A stretch of 64,000 bases of DNA from Agapetus fuscipes (taxonomy: Eukaryota > Arthropoda > Insecta > Trichoptera > Glossosomatidae). Every line of letters starts with the position of its first letter. The first letter of the stretch is position 1. Positions 31,826 through 43,267 of the stretch are shown here, in pieces. Where the stretch lies: assembly GCA_951799405.1 (NCBI GenBank), contig OX637332.1:10669001-10733000 (forward strand), read 5' to 3'. Made by a program: the position numbers and the translations under genes. Below the pieces are notes generated by a model. That model saw only the letters and a list, made by a program, of their open reading frames with translations. It was not told the DNA's origin and made no database searches.

Positions 31826-32370
31826 AAGATTTTGGATTTAAGTGATTATACAGACAAAACAAAAATGAACAAAGAAAATGGGATACTTTTTTAGATTCAG
31901 TACAAAGCATAATAAATAATATAGTCAATTTAGGAACAGGATACACACCTAATGTATTAGCAAGAGGTAGGGAGATTGTACTAAATGGTGAAATTCATGG
32001 TGAAATAGTAAATGATGAAATAGAATCAAAGGAAGAATTAGATAAATATAGAGATATGCATAAAGATAAAATGAAGGAATTAAACACATTATACAAAATA
32101 GTAACAGAAAATTTATGGGATGCATATAATAAAAATGCTAATTATTACAATAAAGGTAGATCCAATTGTGTCTATGATCAAGGGGATATTGTATGGCGTA
32201 ATAATTTTATACAATCAAATGCAGGGAAATACTTCTGTACAAAGTTGGCTTCAAAATTTGTCAAAGCCAGAATAGAAAAGAAAGTTAGCAAGATAGTCTA
32301 TGTATTAAAAGATATAGACACAAATGTTATAAATAAATATCACATCAAGGACATAATCAAATTAGATTAA
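31826..32370 (+). pseudogene. gypsy integrase C-terminal fragment
   Basis: Open from about 31840 to a stop at 32370. WDTFLDSV and GTGYTPNVLARGREIVL (end of the integrase core) are followed by a basic segment. Then comes DQGDIVWRNNF and ASKFVKARIEKKVSKIVY ending in KYHIKDIIKLD, the C-terminal module of Ty3/gypsy integrases. RT and the catalytic triad are missing, so the copy is 5' truncated or internally deleted. A different family from the element at 2-2071. Confidence 0.85.
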
Positions 32371-33041
32371 AAAAAAAAAAACATATTTTCATGTGTATGA
32401 AAAATATGAGGTGATGAATGATACGGTGAAAGTTGATATAAAAGTGATCAGTGAAAGAATGAATTATGAAATATTGCATGAATGAAGGTATGAAACATAA
32501 ATTAAACAAAGTATTACATATGAAAGTAAAGTTGTTTAAAAAATTGATGGACTGATAAATTTATTAATGAAAAATAAATTTGAAATAAATTTAAATATTC
32601 GGAAAGATGTGATACATGTTTAAAAAAAAAAATAGTTATTTTAATGAATTGATTAATTAACTGGTGAATGTTAATTATATTTTGTTATTTGATTATTTTG
32701 AATTATTTGAATTAAGTATTTAAAAAAAAAAGTTGGGTTTTTTAAAAAAAGAAAAAAAAACAAATATTTGTTTATAATATTGAATATGAAATTTGTGTTA
32801 AAAAAAATATATATTAATTTTAAGTATGAAAATAATTGGTATTGTTAAAAAATAAGGTATTAATGACTGAATAATGTGTCAGAAACAGGTTTTTTTTTTA
32901 TTTTCATATTTTTGAAATTTATCCTTAAAATAAAACAAAATATGTGGCGCCGGCTGAGCATTATGATACATTATTTACTCATTGTAAAAAAAAAAAAAAA
33001 AAATTGGAATAATTTTTTTTTATGAGAAGAAGGAGGTGTAT
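32371..33041 (+). other. gypsy 3' untranslated region with polypurine tract
   Basis: Very AT-rich with homopolymer A runs. It ends in the purine run GAGAAGAAGGAGGTG (33024-33038) directly before the LTR. Confidence 0.6.
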
Positions 33042-33297
33042 TGTAACGAGATGAATTTGTTTGTTTGGTGGAATGGAACATAATATTTGAATTTGAATAA
33101 AAAAAAAACAAAAAAAATGCAGAAAGACAGAAAAAGCTTCCCTGGCGGGAGAGCCACAAGCTGGTGTAAATTAGAATAATAAATATTATTGTGTTGTGGT
33201 TATAAATAATTGTGAAACGAATAAAATTAAACATTAATTAATGTTGTTGTTATATTATTAATTGTGTCGATCATCTGATAGAGGAAAAACCCTGACA
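33042..33297 (+). repeat. 3' LTR of the gypsy fragment, shortened
   Basis: TGTAACGAGATGAATTTG start and CCCTGACA end. Aligns to the solo LTR at 29922-30326 over its first 150 bp and at its end, with an internal deletion relative to it. Confidence 0.78.
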
Positions 33298-33810
33298 CCT
33301 TTTTAGTCCTTAAGGCGCTTGTGACATAAAAAAATCGTAAAACATCGTAAAACATTAATAGGAATGCCAATAAATGCCTTTATTTTTTTACATTTTAGAG
33401 CTGTTTTGATTTTAACGATATGATACAAAATAAAAAAAAGTTGCCATTTTTCTGGAATCTCAAACTTTAAACTGCTATCCTGAACACTTTAGTTTTTGTC
33501 GCTTATGCCCTACTTCCTTTTAACCGTCGATATATCTAGTGGTGTACAAGTGTACTAAAACTCAAATTTATCTCATTTGCAGAAAAATCTTAGATTCACG
33601 TCTATGACTGAATGTGGACGACTCAGATGTCTTTTAAGTAAACTGAAAATACACGTAACAAAGATAGCTAATAACCTAAGAGTTTCATCTTTGAAAAAAA
33701 CCTCTTTTCATGTTTTTAAATTTTTACTTATTGGAAATACAAAGTTTAACTATTTTTTTCAATAAAATAAAAATGAAAGCACTGAATAGGAAATTATTAT
33801 AATAATAATA

Positions 33811-34180
33811 AATATAATCTAAGTTGCAAGGATATATTCATTTAAAGCTCTCAGATGTATGCCCACAAACCAAGACGTGTAGTTCGCGCTTACAAATCCT
33901 GAATGTGTACTTACAAATAAAATCCAAACCTCAAATGAACATAAGCCCCACAACTTTTGCCGACCTTCCCTGACACAGGGGTGACATTGGCAAAGTGAAC
34001 CATTTTTTACAGTATGGGTGGTCAGCCTCATACCAACCTTTAAGTCAAGGAATACGAATAATAAATTACATTTAAATATAAAAAAGAACAAAACCTTAAA
34101 AAAAATCTATACAAAAAAGTAAAAGTAAAAAATGTAGCAAATTAATAAACCAACATTAGAAATCAACATTGCAGATTACA
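33811..34180 (-). mobile_element. LINE-E 3' end: A repeat plus 3' UTR linker (minus)
   Basis: The A repeat at 33811-34052 is followed (upstream in sense) by about 130 bp shared with 40485-40615 and 51652-51785: ATACGAATAATAAATTACAT, AAATCTATACAAAAAAGT, CATTAGAAATCAACATTGC. The coding end is lost. Confidence 0.8.
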
Positions 34181-34670
34181 AACTTTAAAATTGAAAAACA
34201 AGGAAACATAATACGAAAAGAAAGGGTTTTTTTAACCAAATCAGATTTGAGACTTCATAAAATAAATGTTTATGTTTGCTACTTAAAAATTTTTTTTTTA
34301 GAATATTTGTCTAATTGAACTTTTTTCTTGATATTATTTCTTTAAAGCCGGAACAAACAATGTAAGTATGAAGTTTCGAAAGCTTATTGTATTGAGGTTG
34401 TTTGATTTTTATTAAGGACATTTTTTTTCAAATTTAGCCGCTCGAAACTATTGTGGATTGTAGGATCTACAAATTTTGTAATTCATTATTAAAATAGCCA
34501 ACCCCCCCGGAATCGGTTCGAAAACATTTCACGTGACGCGCAATTATTATCCGAAAATAATCTGCGGTTTTTTAAAGAGTTTTTTTTACTGCAACACAAT
34601 TTTGCAGCTTTTTTTGCCTGCGGGGAGATTCACAGTTTTTTCCTGCAAAGCAAGAGCTATGATTTTGTTT
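34181..34670. other. no gene seen
   Basis: AT-rich; a C-run at 34500-34515. Confidence 0.35.
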
Positions 34671-34911
34671 CTATCTATAATTTAAGTTGCAAAGATATAT
34701 TGGCTTTTAAAGCTCATACACAATACACGCCCATAGGCAGACAAGTGTGTGTATGCGCTTACACATGACGCATGTGCACTTACTAAATAACAAACAAACC
34801 TCAAATGAACATAAACATTGCAAATCCTGCCGCCTTTCTCAGAAACTGACAAAATTTAATAATTTTTTTACAGCTTGGGGTTACCCTCATACACTTTTAC
34901 TATTAGTCAAC
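34671..34911 (-). repeat. A repeat (minus), diverged
   Basis: TCTATAATTTAAGTTGC, GCCCATAGGCAGACAAGTG and TTAGTCAACG end. Directly abuts a plus-strand A 3' half. Confidence 0.75.
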
Positions 34912-35003
34912 GTTCAACTTGTACGTGTATTGGTTGTGAGAATGCATGTAATGTGAATCTCCAATGTAACATATCTTTGCAACTTAGATTAGATTAGATT
35001 AGT
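34912..35003 (+). repeat. A repeat 3' half (plus)
   Basis: CAACTTGTACGTGTATTGG, GAATGCATGTAATGTGAAT and CAACTTAGATTAGATTAG. Confidence 0.78.
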
Positions 35004-35747
35004 ATACTTTTTCAAGCCTTAGAATTTTTGAGAATTTGCTTGTTTTTTTTTACATTTTTTTTGGTAATTGGAATTTCGCTCTAATTTAACGAGCGGCAGA
35101 AATACATATGAAATGCGTTGCGTTTAATATAATTAGTAATTTCACCCAACAGGTATTCCTGAATGTTTGGGTAAGTGCTGATTTTCAACTTAATTGATAT
35201 GAGTTCACATGAAACATATCATAGTTTCCTTAGAGAATTACGAAATATGTTTGCATCTAGATCTCGGGAAAAACATGAGCAAAATATTTTCACAATATTA
35301 AATTGCTACGATATGACAAGTTTTCAACGGCGACTTTCAGGTAACATGCATCAACGGTTTTTGAAGTAAATGTGAGGATACGAAGGTAAGAAACCAATGC
35401 AATATTTTTACTTTTTAATTATTTTACAAATTGGTGATAAATATATTATATCCCAGAACTCATTGATTGAAATATATTCTCTACACATTTTTAACGATGT
35501 CTGAAATTTTAATTGTCTACAGTTTTCAAACAAGCGTAAACATAATCTGTACCTATTTATTACTTCGATAATTTTAAGTGTATTAAAACAAAAGAAAACT
35601 TGTACTTTTAATTACAGAAAAAATATATATGGGTAGAAATTTTATTAATGCATCAACTTTTACTGTAAAAAGTAAAAAACTTTGTTAAACCAAACTTTTT
35701 TTTATCGAGATGGTAAGGAAGTACACATTTAAAAAATAAAAATAAAG
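35004..35747. other. no confirmed gene; ORF at 35193-35369 noted
   Basis: A 58-codon plus ORF beginning MSSHETYHSFLRELRNMF looks compositionally coding-like. It has a donor-like CAGGTAAC near its end but no recognised family. Confidence 0.25.
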
Positions 35748-35869
35748 TAAAAACAAGATCAAGAAAAACAGCTTTGTTTTCGATTACTTGAAAACAAAGC
35801 TGTTTTTCTTTTATCCTTAATCATGAACGATTACAAAGTTAATGCCTCTACAATCAATAAAAACAAGAT
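35748..35869. mobile_element. small foldback FB-l with 12-bp TSD
   Basis: Perfect direct repeats TAAAAACAAGAT at 35748-35759 and 35858-35869. Inside are 21-bp perfect inverted arms (35761-35781, 35790-35810) and a one-sided tail GATTACAAAGTTAATGCC shared with FB-d and the element at 60331. Confidence 0.88.
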
Positions 35870-36059
35870 TATCAGTCACAATGTTAATGAAAAGTTTTGC
35901 AAGAAGACAATTGAATATCTTCGACGAAAAAAGTTTTGAAAACTTTTTAAGTGCTACAATTGGTCGTGTAAATAAAACCGGTGGCCGTAAAATTTATGAC
36001 AAGACATTCATGTGGTGGATTGAATGATTTTAAATGAAATTTCGAACCTACAATCAAAT

Positions 36060-36330
36060 TGTCCAATCCCGACGAAGTTTTTCACCAAATCACTGATAGA
36101 CTGACGCGCAACTATCAACCGTGGGGTCCAACGATCGACTGGCGACTCACAGAGTATTGTGGCGACTGTCGTGGTTCTCCTTGGAGCTTACCAGCCGGCG
36201 CACTGATGGGTTGCCGAAAGCTGACGGTGTCGCCTCCTCATCGGGAAATGCACCGTACACAGCTACGCGGCTGGATGCAACTTGCACTGCAAACTAGCTC
36301 GTAGAAAGTGCATCCGGCAAAAGTGTGACG
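36060..36330. other. GC-rich unique patch
   Basis: Distinctly GC-rich with CpGs. A plus ORF of about 80 codons runs through it. On the minus strand CCGGCTG|GTAAGC is a good donor and CATCAGTGCG an initiator-like site. It could be a first exon or promoter. No homology seen. Confidence 0.25.
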
Positions 36331-36542
36331 AAAGCATTATTTTTTTGCAATAAAAACATGGAGGACATGTTGCGGAAAAACAATGTTGTTATTGTAGTCT
36401 CGGCTGTTTTTTGTTTTTGTTTTACGTGATGATAATAATTAGTATTGGTTTCACGTTATAAAATTGGGAGGGTAGCTCTTTTTTTGTTTATTAAATGTAA
36501 CTATCATTGTATGAGCGCCTAATTTATATTTGTAGCCCAAAC

Positions 36543-36849
36543 GCTACGCAAACGCAATTATGCTACACATATAGTGCAACTTCGCATGTGTCGAGTGGAA
36601 GCTATTTATTTTTACAGGCAAGGGGGTCGGCCTTACGCCAACCTCTTCAGTTGAAGTGGGGGTTTTCCAGCTCCCGAGGGGGCTTGTACTTATTTCTTGT
36701 GAAGGCTGAGTAAACCTTGCCGGTATTTTATTTTGGGGTTTGAAATAAACACCGAAACGGGAAATCATTTCTGACACCCTCGGTGGGATTTGAACCCGGG
36801 CTCTAGGCATGGAATGCAAGTGCTCTACCAACTGAGCTATCGACCGGAG
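36543..36849 (-). mobile_element. B SINE (minus), nearly full length
   Basis: Head CGATAGCTCAGTTGGTAGAG and GGGTTCAAATCCC on the minus strand, then the full body. A short deletion after ATAGTGCAACTTC. Confidence 0.88.
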
Positions 36850-37469
36850 TCCCAACTTTTTCCAAATTACAAAACTTAGGTACGAACCTCAAAAAAGTGG
36901 GGATGGCGTTGAATCAGCTTCTCTTTTTCTTTCAAATGAAGGCTGCAAAATTTAACAGTTTTAAGAGAAATGACTTTAAAATTGCAACTGCATTTTACCC
37001 CAATCCTCTAAATCTAAATATAATACAACGATATCTGATAAAATTAGCTCTTCGGCCTTATCAAGAAATGTGCAACTTTTACATTATTCCATTTTCACAT
37101 TCTCAGGCATTTTTTTTTAGATAATATTAAATGAATATAATAAATAAACACACGTTCATATAAAACACCTCTTATAATTTTCAAAACTTCCAGTAAGTTT
37201 ACAAAGGATGGCCTTATTTAAGATGATCTTAAAATTGGGGATTATTGAAAATTAAGTTTTGATAAATAAATGAAGAACTCAAAGAAGCCTACCCATTCTC
37301 TTTAACTGTTATCTTTACTGTTTAGTTTCACTTTACTTTCAACATTATATGAGTCATTAAATTTGACTCTTGCATTTGCTTGATAGTTGACACTTCCGTT
37401 CCCAACAATTCACACGAGTAATGCACTTAAAGATATAAGAGAATAAAATAATAAAAATTCACGATCTTA
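36850..37469. other. no gene seen
   Basis: The plus ORF at 36897-37124 has no recognised motif. Confidence 0.3.
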
Positions 37470-37728
37470 CGCAACTAAAAACACAACTAAGCTGCATATC
37501 AGTGGTACTTCTTACCCGATACGGTGGCGTGTGGACCTCGAACATTTTTCTCAAGTACGCGGACCGGCCTTACATCAACCAATTCAATTAGAAGGTGGCA
37601 GGTTCTCATTTATTGCGAAAGCTGAGTGAACCTTACCGGTGCTTTTATTTGTAGTAAAGTAATCATTTCTGACATCCTGAGTCCTCTGACATAGAATTAT
37701 ATCGTTCTACCAACTGAGCCACCGACCG
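37470..37728 (-). mobile_element. B SINE (minus), diverged
   Basis: Minus-strand box A region GGTGGCTCAGTTGGTAGAAC. Box B is lost; the body CACCGGTAAGGTTCACTCAG is recognisable. Confidence 0.78.
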
Positions 37729-37861
37729 AATTCAGATAAAATTGAATCCAAATGTTAATTTCATTTATAGAGCATTTGCTTTCTGAGCAAAAGGTTCGGG
37801 TTCAAAACCGATTGTGTCAAATACAATTTTACTTCTGAGGTTTTGTGTAACCCAGTACTCT

Positions 37862-38089
37862 TAGTACGAGTTGCAAAACATGAGTAAAGTAAAGTTTACG
37901 GCAATTATTAAAGAGTGATTTCCCCCAAAACCTGCCGTTTTTGTTTGTTTGAACTTGATTTTCTTCATCACTGTAACTCTTTTGCTAACACCATAAAGTG
38001 TAAGAAACAAAAACAGCAGATTTTGGGAGAAATCACTCTTTAATATTTTCCGTAAACTTTACTTTTCTCAAGTTTTGCAACTCGTACTA
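37862..38089. mobile_element. MITE with about 85-bp inverted arms
   Basis: TAGTACGAGTTGCAAAAC at 37862 and GTTTTGCAACTCGTACTA ending 38089. Arms stay inverted inward through AGAGTGATTTCCCCC against GGGAGAAATCACTCT. A loop of about 55 bp; no ORF. Confidence 0.75.
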
Positions 38090-38486
38090 AAGGTACAGAT
38101 CTTCCAACACTTTAAAGGTTATCTTAGTTTCCAAGACTAATTGAGATTCTGCTCTTACTAAGAAAACTCCTCATTTCGATTCAGTAGCTGAAAGCTAACC
38201 AAGATAAGATTATAAACAATAAGCTTACATATTTTTAGTTTTGACTGGACACCAAATTTTCAATTTTTTTCATACATTATAACCACTGCTGACTGCACGT
38301 ATCAATGAATACAAAAATAAAACCACAGTTATTTGCAAACGTTAAGATAACAAATACTTCACATTACAAAAAAAAACCCAGAAATTATTACAAAAATTGT
38401 AAACCATAGCGCGTTTGATAGTAGGTATAATAAATGAATACTAAGAATGTAATTTTAATCTGCGAAGCTGTTAGGTGAGGCGTCAA

Positions 38487-38745
38487 ATCTAATCTAATCT
38501 AATCTAATCTAAGTTGCAAAGATATGTTACATTGGAGAATCACATTACATGCATTCTCACAACCAGACACGTACAAGTTCGCGCTTGCACATGCCTCATG
38601 TGAACCTACAACATAAAAACCAAATCTCAAATGGACATACACCCTGCAACTCTTGCCGTCCTTCCCTGAGACAGGGGTGACATTGGCAAAGTGAACCATT
38701 TTTACAGCATGGGTGGTCAGCCGCATACCAACCTATAAGTCAAGG
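38487..38745 (-). repeat. A repeat (minus)
   Basis: Tail ATCTAATCTAATCTAATCTA to start AAGTCAAGGAAC; full length. Confidence 0.88.
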
Positions 38746-39083
38746 AACAAATATGAATTTATTATTCGAAATGTCACGTACAAGATATAGGGCGAAGGTT
38801 CAAATTTACACACCTGCATTGTGATCTCCATACAGAATTTCAACTTCTTCTTCCTCTTACCTTTCATAGTACGCATTATGATGCATTTACAAACGTGCAT
38901 AGAAGACAAAACAAATCTTACCTGAAACAAAAGAAAACAAATTTGATTAATAAAATAGTCCAATATGCCTTACAACAATTTTTTAAATGTTTTTCTAGAA
39001 TCTAGACAATGTCTTTGGAGAAATAAATATAAGATGTACACCGGGTTGAGGACATATTTTGAGAATACTGATTAAAGAGTAAG

Positions 39084-39640
39084 TGGTTAGACAGGCCCGG
39101 ATTAAGGGCGGTTCGAGCGGTACGAGCGAACCAGGGCCCCCATGACAAGGGAGTCCTCTAATCTAATCTAAGTTGCAAAGATATGTAGCATTGGAGATTC
39201 ACATTAAATTCATTTTAACAAGCAGACACGTATAAGTTCGCGTTTAAGCATCCCGCATGTGGACTTACAATATAAAACCCCAAATCTCAAATTAACATAC
39301 ACCCTGTAACTCTTGCCGACCTTCCCTGGAACTGGGGTGACATTGGCAAAGTGAACCATTTTCTACAGTATGGGTGATCAGCCTCATACTAACCTCCAAG
39401 TAGTTAAAAATACATTACAACAAAAATATATTTAAGGCTAAAATTTTATGAGGCGTACGTGACCAAAGGTACCACAAAGACTTAAAAAATATTGTGTAGA
39501 GAATTTTCCAACAGTTTTTTTTTTCATTAAAAAAGGGGGAGAGGATTGGGGCATTTTCTGAGAAAGGGGGTATAAAAAGTGCCCTAAGTTATTCCCCGCA
39601 CCAGGGCCCCCAGAGGGGTTAATCCGGGCCTGTGGTTAGA
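39084..39640. mobile_element. hAT-like non-autonomous element with 8-bp TSD
   Basis: Element 39092-39632. Perfect 14-bp TIRs CAGGCCCGGATTAA / TTAATCCGGGCCTG; perfect 8-bp direct repeats TGGTTAGA at 39084-39091 and 39633-39640. CAGG.. termini with 8-bp TSDs are diagnostic of the hAT superfamily. No transposase. ACCAGGGCCCCC occurs as an internal direct repeat near both ends. About half of its length is an inserted A repeat. Confidence 0.92.
39157..39410 (-). repeat. A repeat (minus), inside the hAT-like element
   Basis: CTAATCTAATCTAAGTTGC to CTCATACTAACCTCCAAG. Inserted after the hAT element. Confidence 0.88.
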
Positions 39641-40239
39641 TCTCAGCCAGAGATCAATAATAAAGTTTAAATATTAGAGCCTTGATATGCTTTGGGGAGT
39701 TCTTTGATTCAGTCACTAACAACAAATGTATTGGTAAACAACAACAACATAAACTACTCCCGAAATGCTGTTTTTTTTTAATATAAATATGGAACGCGTT
39801 TCATACGCCTCTATGAAGCAACGAAATAACTAATACAAAGAACTGATTTGTATCGTAAATTTAACGTTTAAAATTGCATCTTTTTAACAGAGTTTTTTCG
39901 CTGAAATCGCTGCGTTGTTTTTTCAGTCCGAGTTGCCGTGAAATATTATACCGGTACGGCGTATCCAGCGTTACCCATACTTCTACATGGCAAGTATGAC
40001 TGTACTCTTACTTGCTTTTCAAATATTGCAATAAATAGTACATGTGCAAAATGTGCGGAAGCCTAACAAATGTAACCGGGGGCAGGTCGGGAAAACAGCA
40101 TTTTTTTATTGTTCAATAGAAATCATTCACAGATGAAAGGAGTATAATGCAATATTTATACTCGCAGTTTACGGGTACCGTGCTCTTTTTTTCATACGGC
40201 TCAAATGCATTTCCACAGGTACAATTTTACATCCACAAT
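39641..40239. other. no gene seen
   Basis: Unique sequence without recognisable ORF. Confidence 0.35.
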
Positions 40240-40775
40240 CTATAATATCTATAATTTAAGTTGCAAGGATATATTCATTTACAGCTCTCAGATGTATGCT
40301 CACAAACCAATACGTGTAGTTCGCGCTTACAAATGCTGAATGTGTACTTACAAATAAAATCCAAACCTCAAATGAACATAAGCCCCACAATTTTTGCCGA
40401 TCTTCCCTGACACAGGGGTGACATTGGCAAAAGGAACCATTTTTTACAGTATGGGGGTTCAGCCTCATACCAACCTATAAGTTAAGGAATACGAATAATA
40501 AATTACATTTAAATATAAAAAAGAACAAAGCCTTACAAAGAAATCTATACAAAAAAGTCAAAAATTTCCTTTGCAAAAAATCTAGCACATTAATAAACCA
40601 ACATTGCAGATTAACCTCCACTTCTTCCTGTCCTTGCATACTTCTTTCATTTCATCCAGAGTAATAACCTTTTTCATAAAAGTCCTCCTTTTATTATGAC
40701 TCTGGATATACCATTCATTCGCTATTTCAGAGATTTGATCCATCCATACTTTTCTCGGTCATCGTAACAAATAAA
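40240..40775 (-). mobile_element. LINE-E 3' end with A repeat (minus)
   Basis: In sense order on the minus strand: ORF remnant at 40775-40618 (PRKVWMDQISEIANEWYIQS, then KKVITLDEMKEVCKDRKKWR), a 3' UTR linker (40615-40485), then A (40484-40240). One stop interrupts the start of the ORF part. Colinear with 51405-51960. Confidence 0.85.
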
Positions 40776-41575
40776 CTATTAAAAGAAAAGTATTCAGTTG
40801 TATAGTTTATAAGCCGCTTCTTAAAACACACAATTTGTCTTTATAAATAAGCTTAAATAACTGCTTTTAGGTAAAAAATTATCATCACAAATTGCTGATC
40901 ACAAAGTGTTTGGTTCGATCCTCAGAAGAATTCTTTCATGAAAGTAATTTTCAAAATACTCTGTGTTGAAGTTCGGTTCCGTATAAACTCTCTTAATGCC
41001 ATTCAGATGGGTTCCCCCAGCTTTAAAACTAACACTTTTTCAAAAACTTGCCAATCTTTCCGATGATCGTGGTGTTCAAATCCTAAAGACCTTCCTATTA
41101 GAAAAAGAAAGAGAAACATCACGTGGTGGCTTAACGAATGAAACACAAGAAAAATGCCATTTTTAAAGTTGTTTTTAACGAGCAGGCTCTAATACAGTAG
41201 AAAGACTGAGACAGCATTGCAGTAATAAGATTTGAGTTAGAAGAAAATAACAATATTAAGAAACTTTTCAGGGAAAAAAATGCTTTTTCTTCTTAAGGGT
41301 TAAACAACTCTATTGAAAGTGAAGTTAGCGTAATGCATTGCTAATTTTAATACTACATAAATATATGCACTCACCAAGTGTGCAGGTTGCTACAGCATGT
41401 GATTAGCACTCACTTACCGAACACACGTAATACGTATGCACCCAATATATGTATTTAAGAATACTTATTGTGACGTTGCTCATCGAAGTTTAATTTTCCT
41501 CTTTTAATGCGTCAAAAAAATGGAACGTTGACCAAACAATATAAAAAACAACGAGGTTTTAACTTTATTTTAAAA
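40776..41575. other. no gene seen
   Basis: AT-rich; no repeat match. Confidence 0.35.
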
Positions 41576-41700
41576 CTCTTAACTTTTGGCAGTAACTTTG
41601 TGAAAGTTTATTTTTGATAGATTAAAAATAAAATAAAATTCACTTGTGGGTTTATTTTACACACAATCAGTTTTGGGAGAAGCGTAACATACCATTCAGG
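41576..41700. mobile_element. single-arm foldback-type repeat, degenerate
   Basis: GGCAGTAACTTTGTGAAAGT and AATTCACTTGTGGGTTTATT parallel the element at 19862. Confidence 0.5.
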
Positions 41701-42003
41701 TGTAAAAGTAAAAGTAAAAAGCTTCGTTATTTTTTATTCAAAAATATTTAAAAAAAAACCTCTAAAAAGCGTTTCCACGGCGTTTCACAAAAATCTGTCG
41801 AAAATGAAAAAAAAAAACGATATAACCAAAGTCCACACATGAATTCGAATAGGAAAAATTAGACAAACTTCAATTAAACATTCTAATCTAGATTATTTTT
41901 GTAAAAGTAATCGAAATAATACAAGAGCACTGCGTATCTAAGGATGTGCAGTTTCACAAAAAATAAATAACCTTCCTTATTTTAATAAGTTTGTTATTTA
42001 CAC

Positions 42004-42148
42004 TCAATCCCCCCACTTCACCTGAAGTGGTTGGTGTGAGGCAGCCCCGCTTACCCGTAAAAATAAATAAGTCCCGAATCACTACATGCGATCCCTTCGG
42101 GGTCGGCAAGAAGTTCCCATATATGTGTAGCTTAGTTGTGTTTGCATT
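42004..42148 (+). mobile_element. B SINE 3' part (plus)
   Basis: CCCACTTCACCTGAAGTGG, TTACCCGTAAAAATAAATA, TCGGCAAGAAGTTCCC and TGTGTAGCTTAGTTGTG. Confidence 0.78.
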
Positions 42149-42771
42149 TTAATCAACAATCGCCAGACAATGAAATGAAAGAAAATATTAAAAAGTTATG
42201 GTGGGGCTTAGTAGGGAAAAAAATGTATTCAAATTTTATTGAGTGATGACGTTGCAAGGGTTTTTAAAAAGTATTTTTTCTACTCCCATTTGGTAATTTA
42301 CTAATTACAAAACGGCTAACGCAATCACAATGACAATCATTTCTACACCCGTTGCGTAATGTAACATTACGCAACTGATAACGGTGTTGAAATGAAAATG
42401 TGCGCATGCGCATTGTCAGAAATGGAACCATTTTTGAATTTCGAGTGTCAACCTTGTATGAGGCTATCCTTCTAAACGACCGATAACAAACTATTATTTG
42501 CCGTTTCCATAGCAACCACGTTTAAACGTCAGCCATTACATGAATATTTTCAATTTATTGATAGTTCCTCCCCACTATGTTCAAATGAATATTAATATAT
42601 TTTATGTGTAGAGTCAAATAAAATTTGTAAATAGTGTAGTAATTCATCAAATTTATTTATCAAAATACCCCAAATTGTAGCTTTCCTTTTTTCGAAGGAA
42701 AACAAATGGCTTGAAATGAAAATAATGCGAGATATTTTCACCGCAAAAAATAAACAAACTTAAACAGTTAT
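42149..42771. other. no gene recognised
   Basis: The 83-codon minus ORF at 42264-42515 lacks a recognised domain. Confidence 0.3.
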
Positions 42772-43015
42772 TTGGCTAATAGGTCGGTATGAGGTTGACC
42801 ACCTATGCTGTAAAAACTAGTTTCACTTTGCCAATGACACCCCTGCTTCAGTAGTTGCAGGGCTTATGTTTATTTAAGTTTTGGGTTTGAATGTTTAAAA
42901 GCTTATATGCGGCATGTATAAACGCGACCTTATATGTGTCTGCTTGTGGGCATGATATTAATATGAATCTTAAATGTTATATACGTATCTTTGCAACTTA
43001 GATTAGATTAGATAA
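42772..43015 (+). repeat. A repeat (plus)
   Basis: GGTCGGTATGAGGTTGACC to CAACTTAGATTAGATTAG; a short deletion around the CAGGGAAGG segment. Confidence 0.85.
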
Positions 43016-43146
43016 TCGAAGGGAATGATAAATAACACGTTTTGACAAAAGTAAGGTTTTAATTACTTCAAATGGACGAGTACATTATAATGACTACTAT
43101 TTACTATTTTGTTATTTATTTCATGGTCGTAGAAAAAGTATTGTAT

Positions 43147-43267
43147 GCCACTGCACGTAATTAGTCTTTGTAACACTCTTGCTGTCTATTGTGCCATTCG
43201 GCTGCGCCACATGGCACAAACTAGCACTCGTGTTACAAAGACTATCATTACCAGGCAGTGGCATAAA
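43147..43267. other. long imperfect hairpin, MITE-like
   Basis: TGCCACTGC..TAGTCTTTGTAACAC (left) pairs with GTGTTACAAAGACTA..GGCAGTGGCA (right). About 55-bp arms with a minimal loop. TA lies next to both ends. It could be a compact MITE or a hairpin transcript. Confidence 0.7.

Larger units (their letters stand above)
31641..33529. mobile_element. TIR element P2, carrying a gypsy fragment
   Basis: TIRs CGACGGTTAAAAGGAAGTAG (31641) and CTACTTCCTTTTAACCGTCG (to 33529), flanked by ATATAT on both sides. Outer parts 31641-31825 and 33298-33529 align to P1. The middle is an LTR-retrotransposon remnant absent from P1. Confidence 0.8.

Noticed and set aside
38487..38520. (TTAGA)n tracts resembling insect telomere repeats
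   Set aside because: The unit is TTAGA, not TTAGG, the runs have only 3-5 units, and they always sit at the 3' end of A copies.
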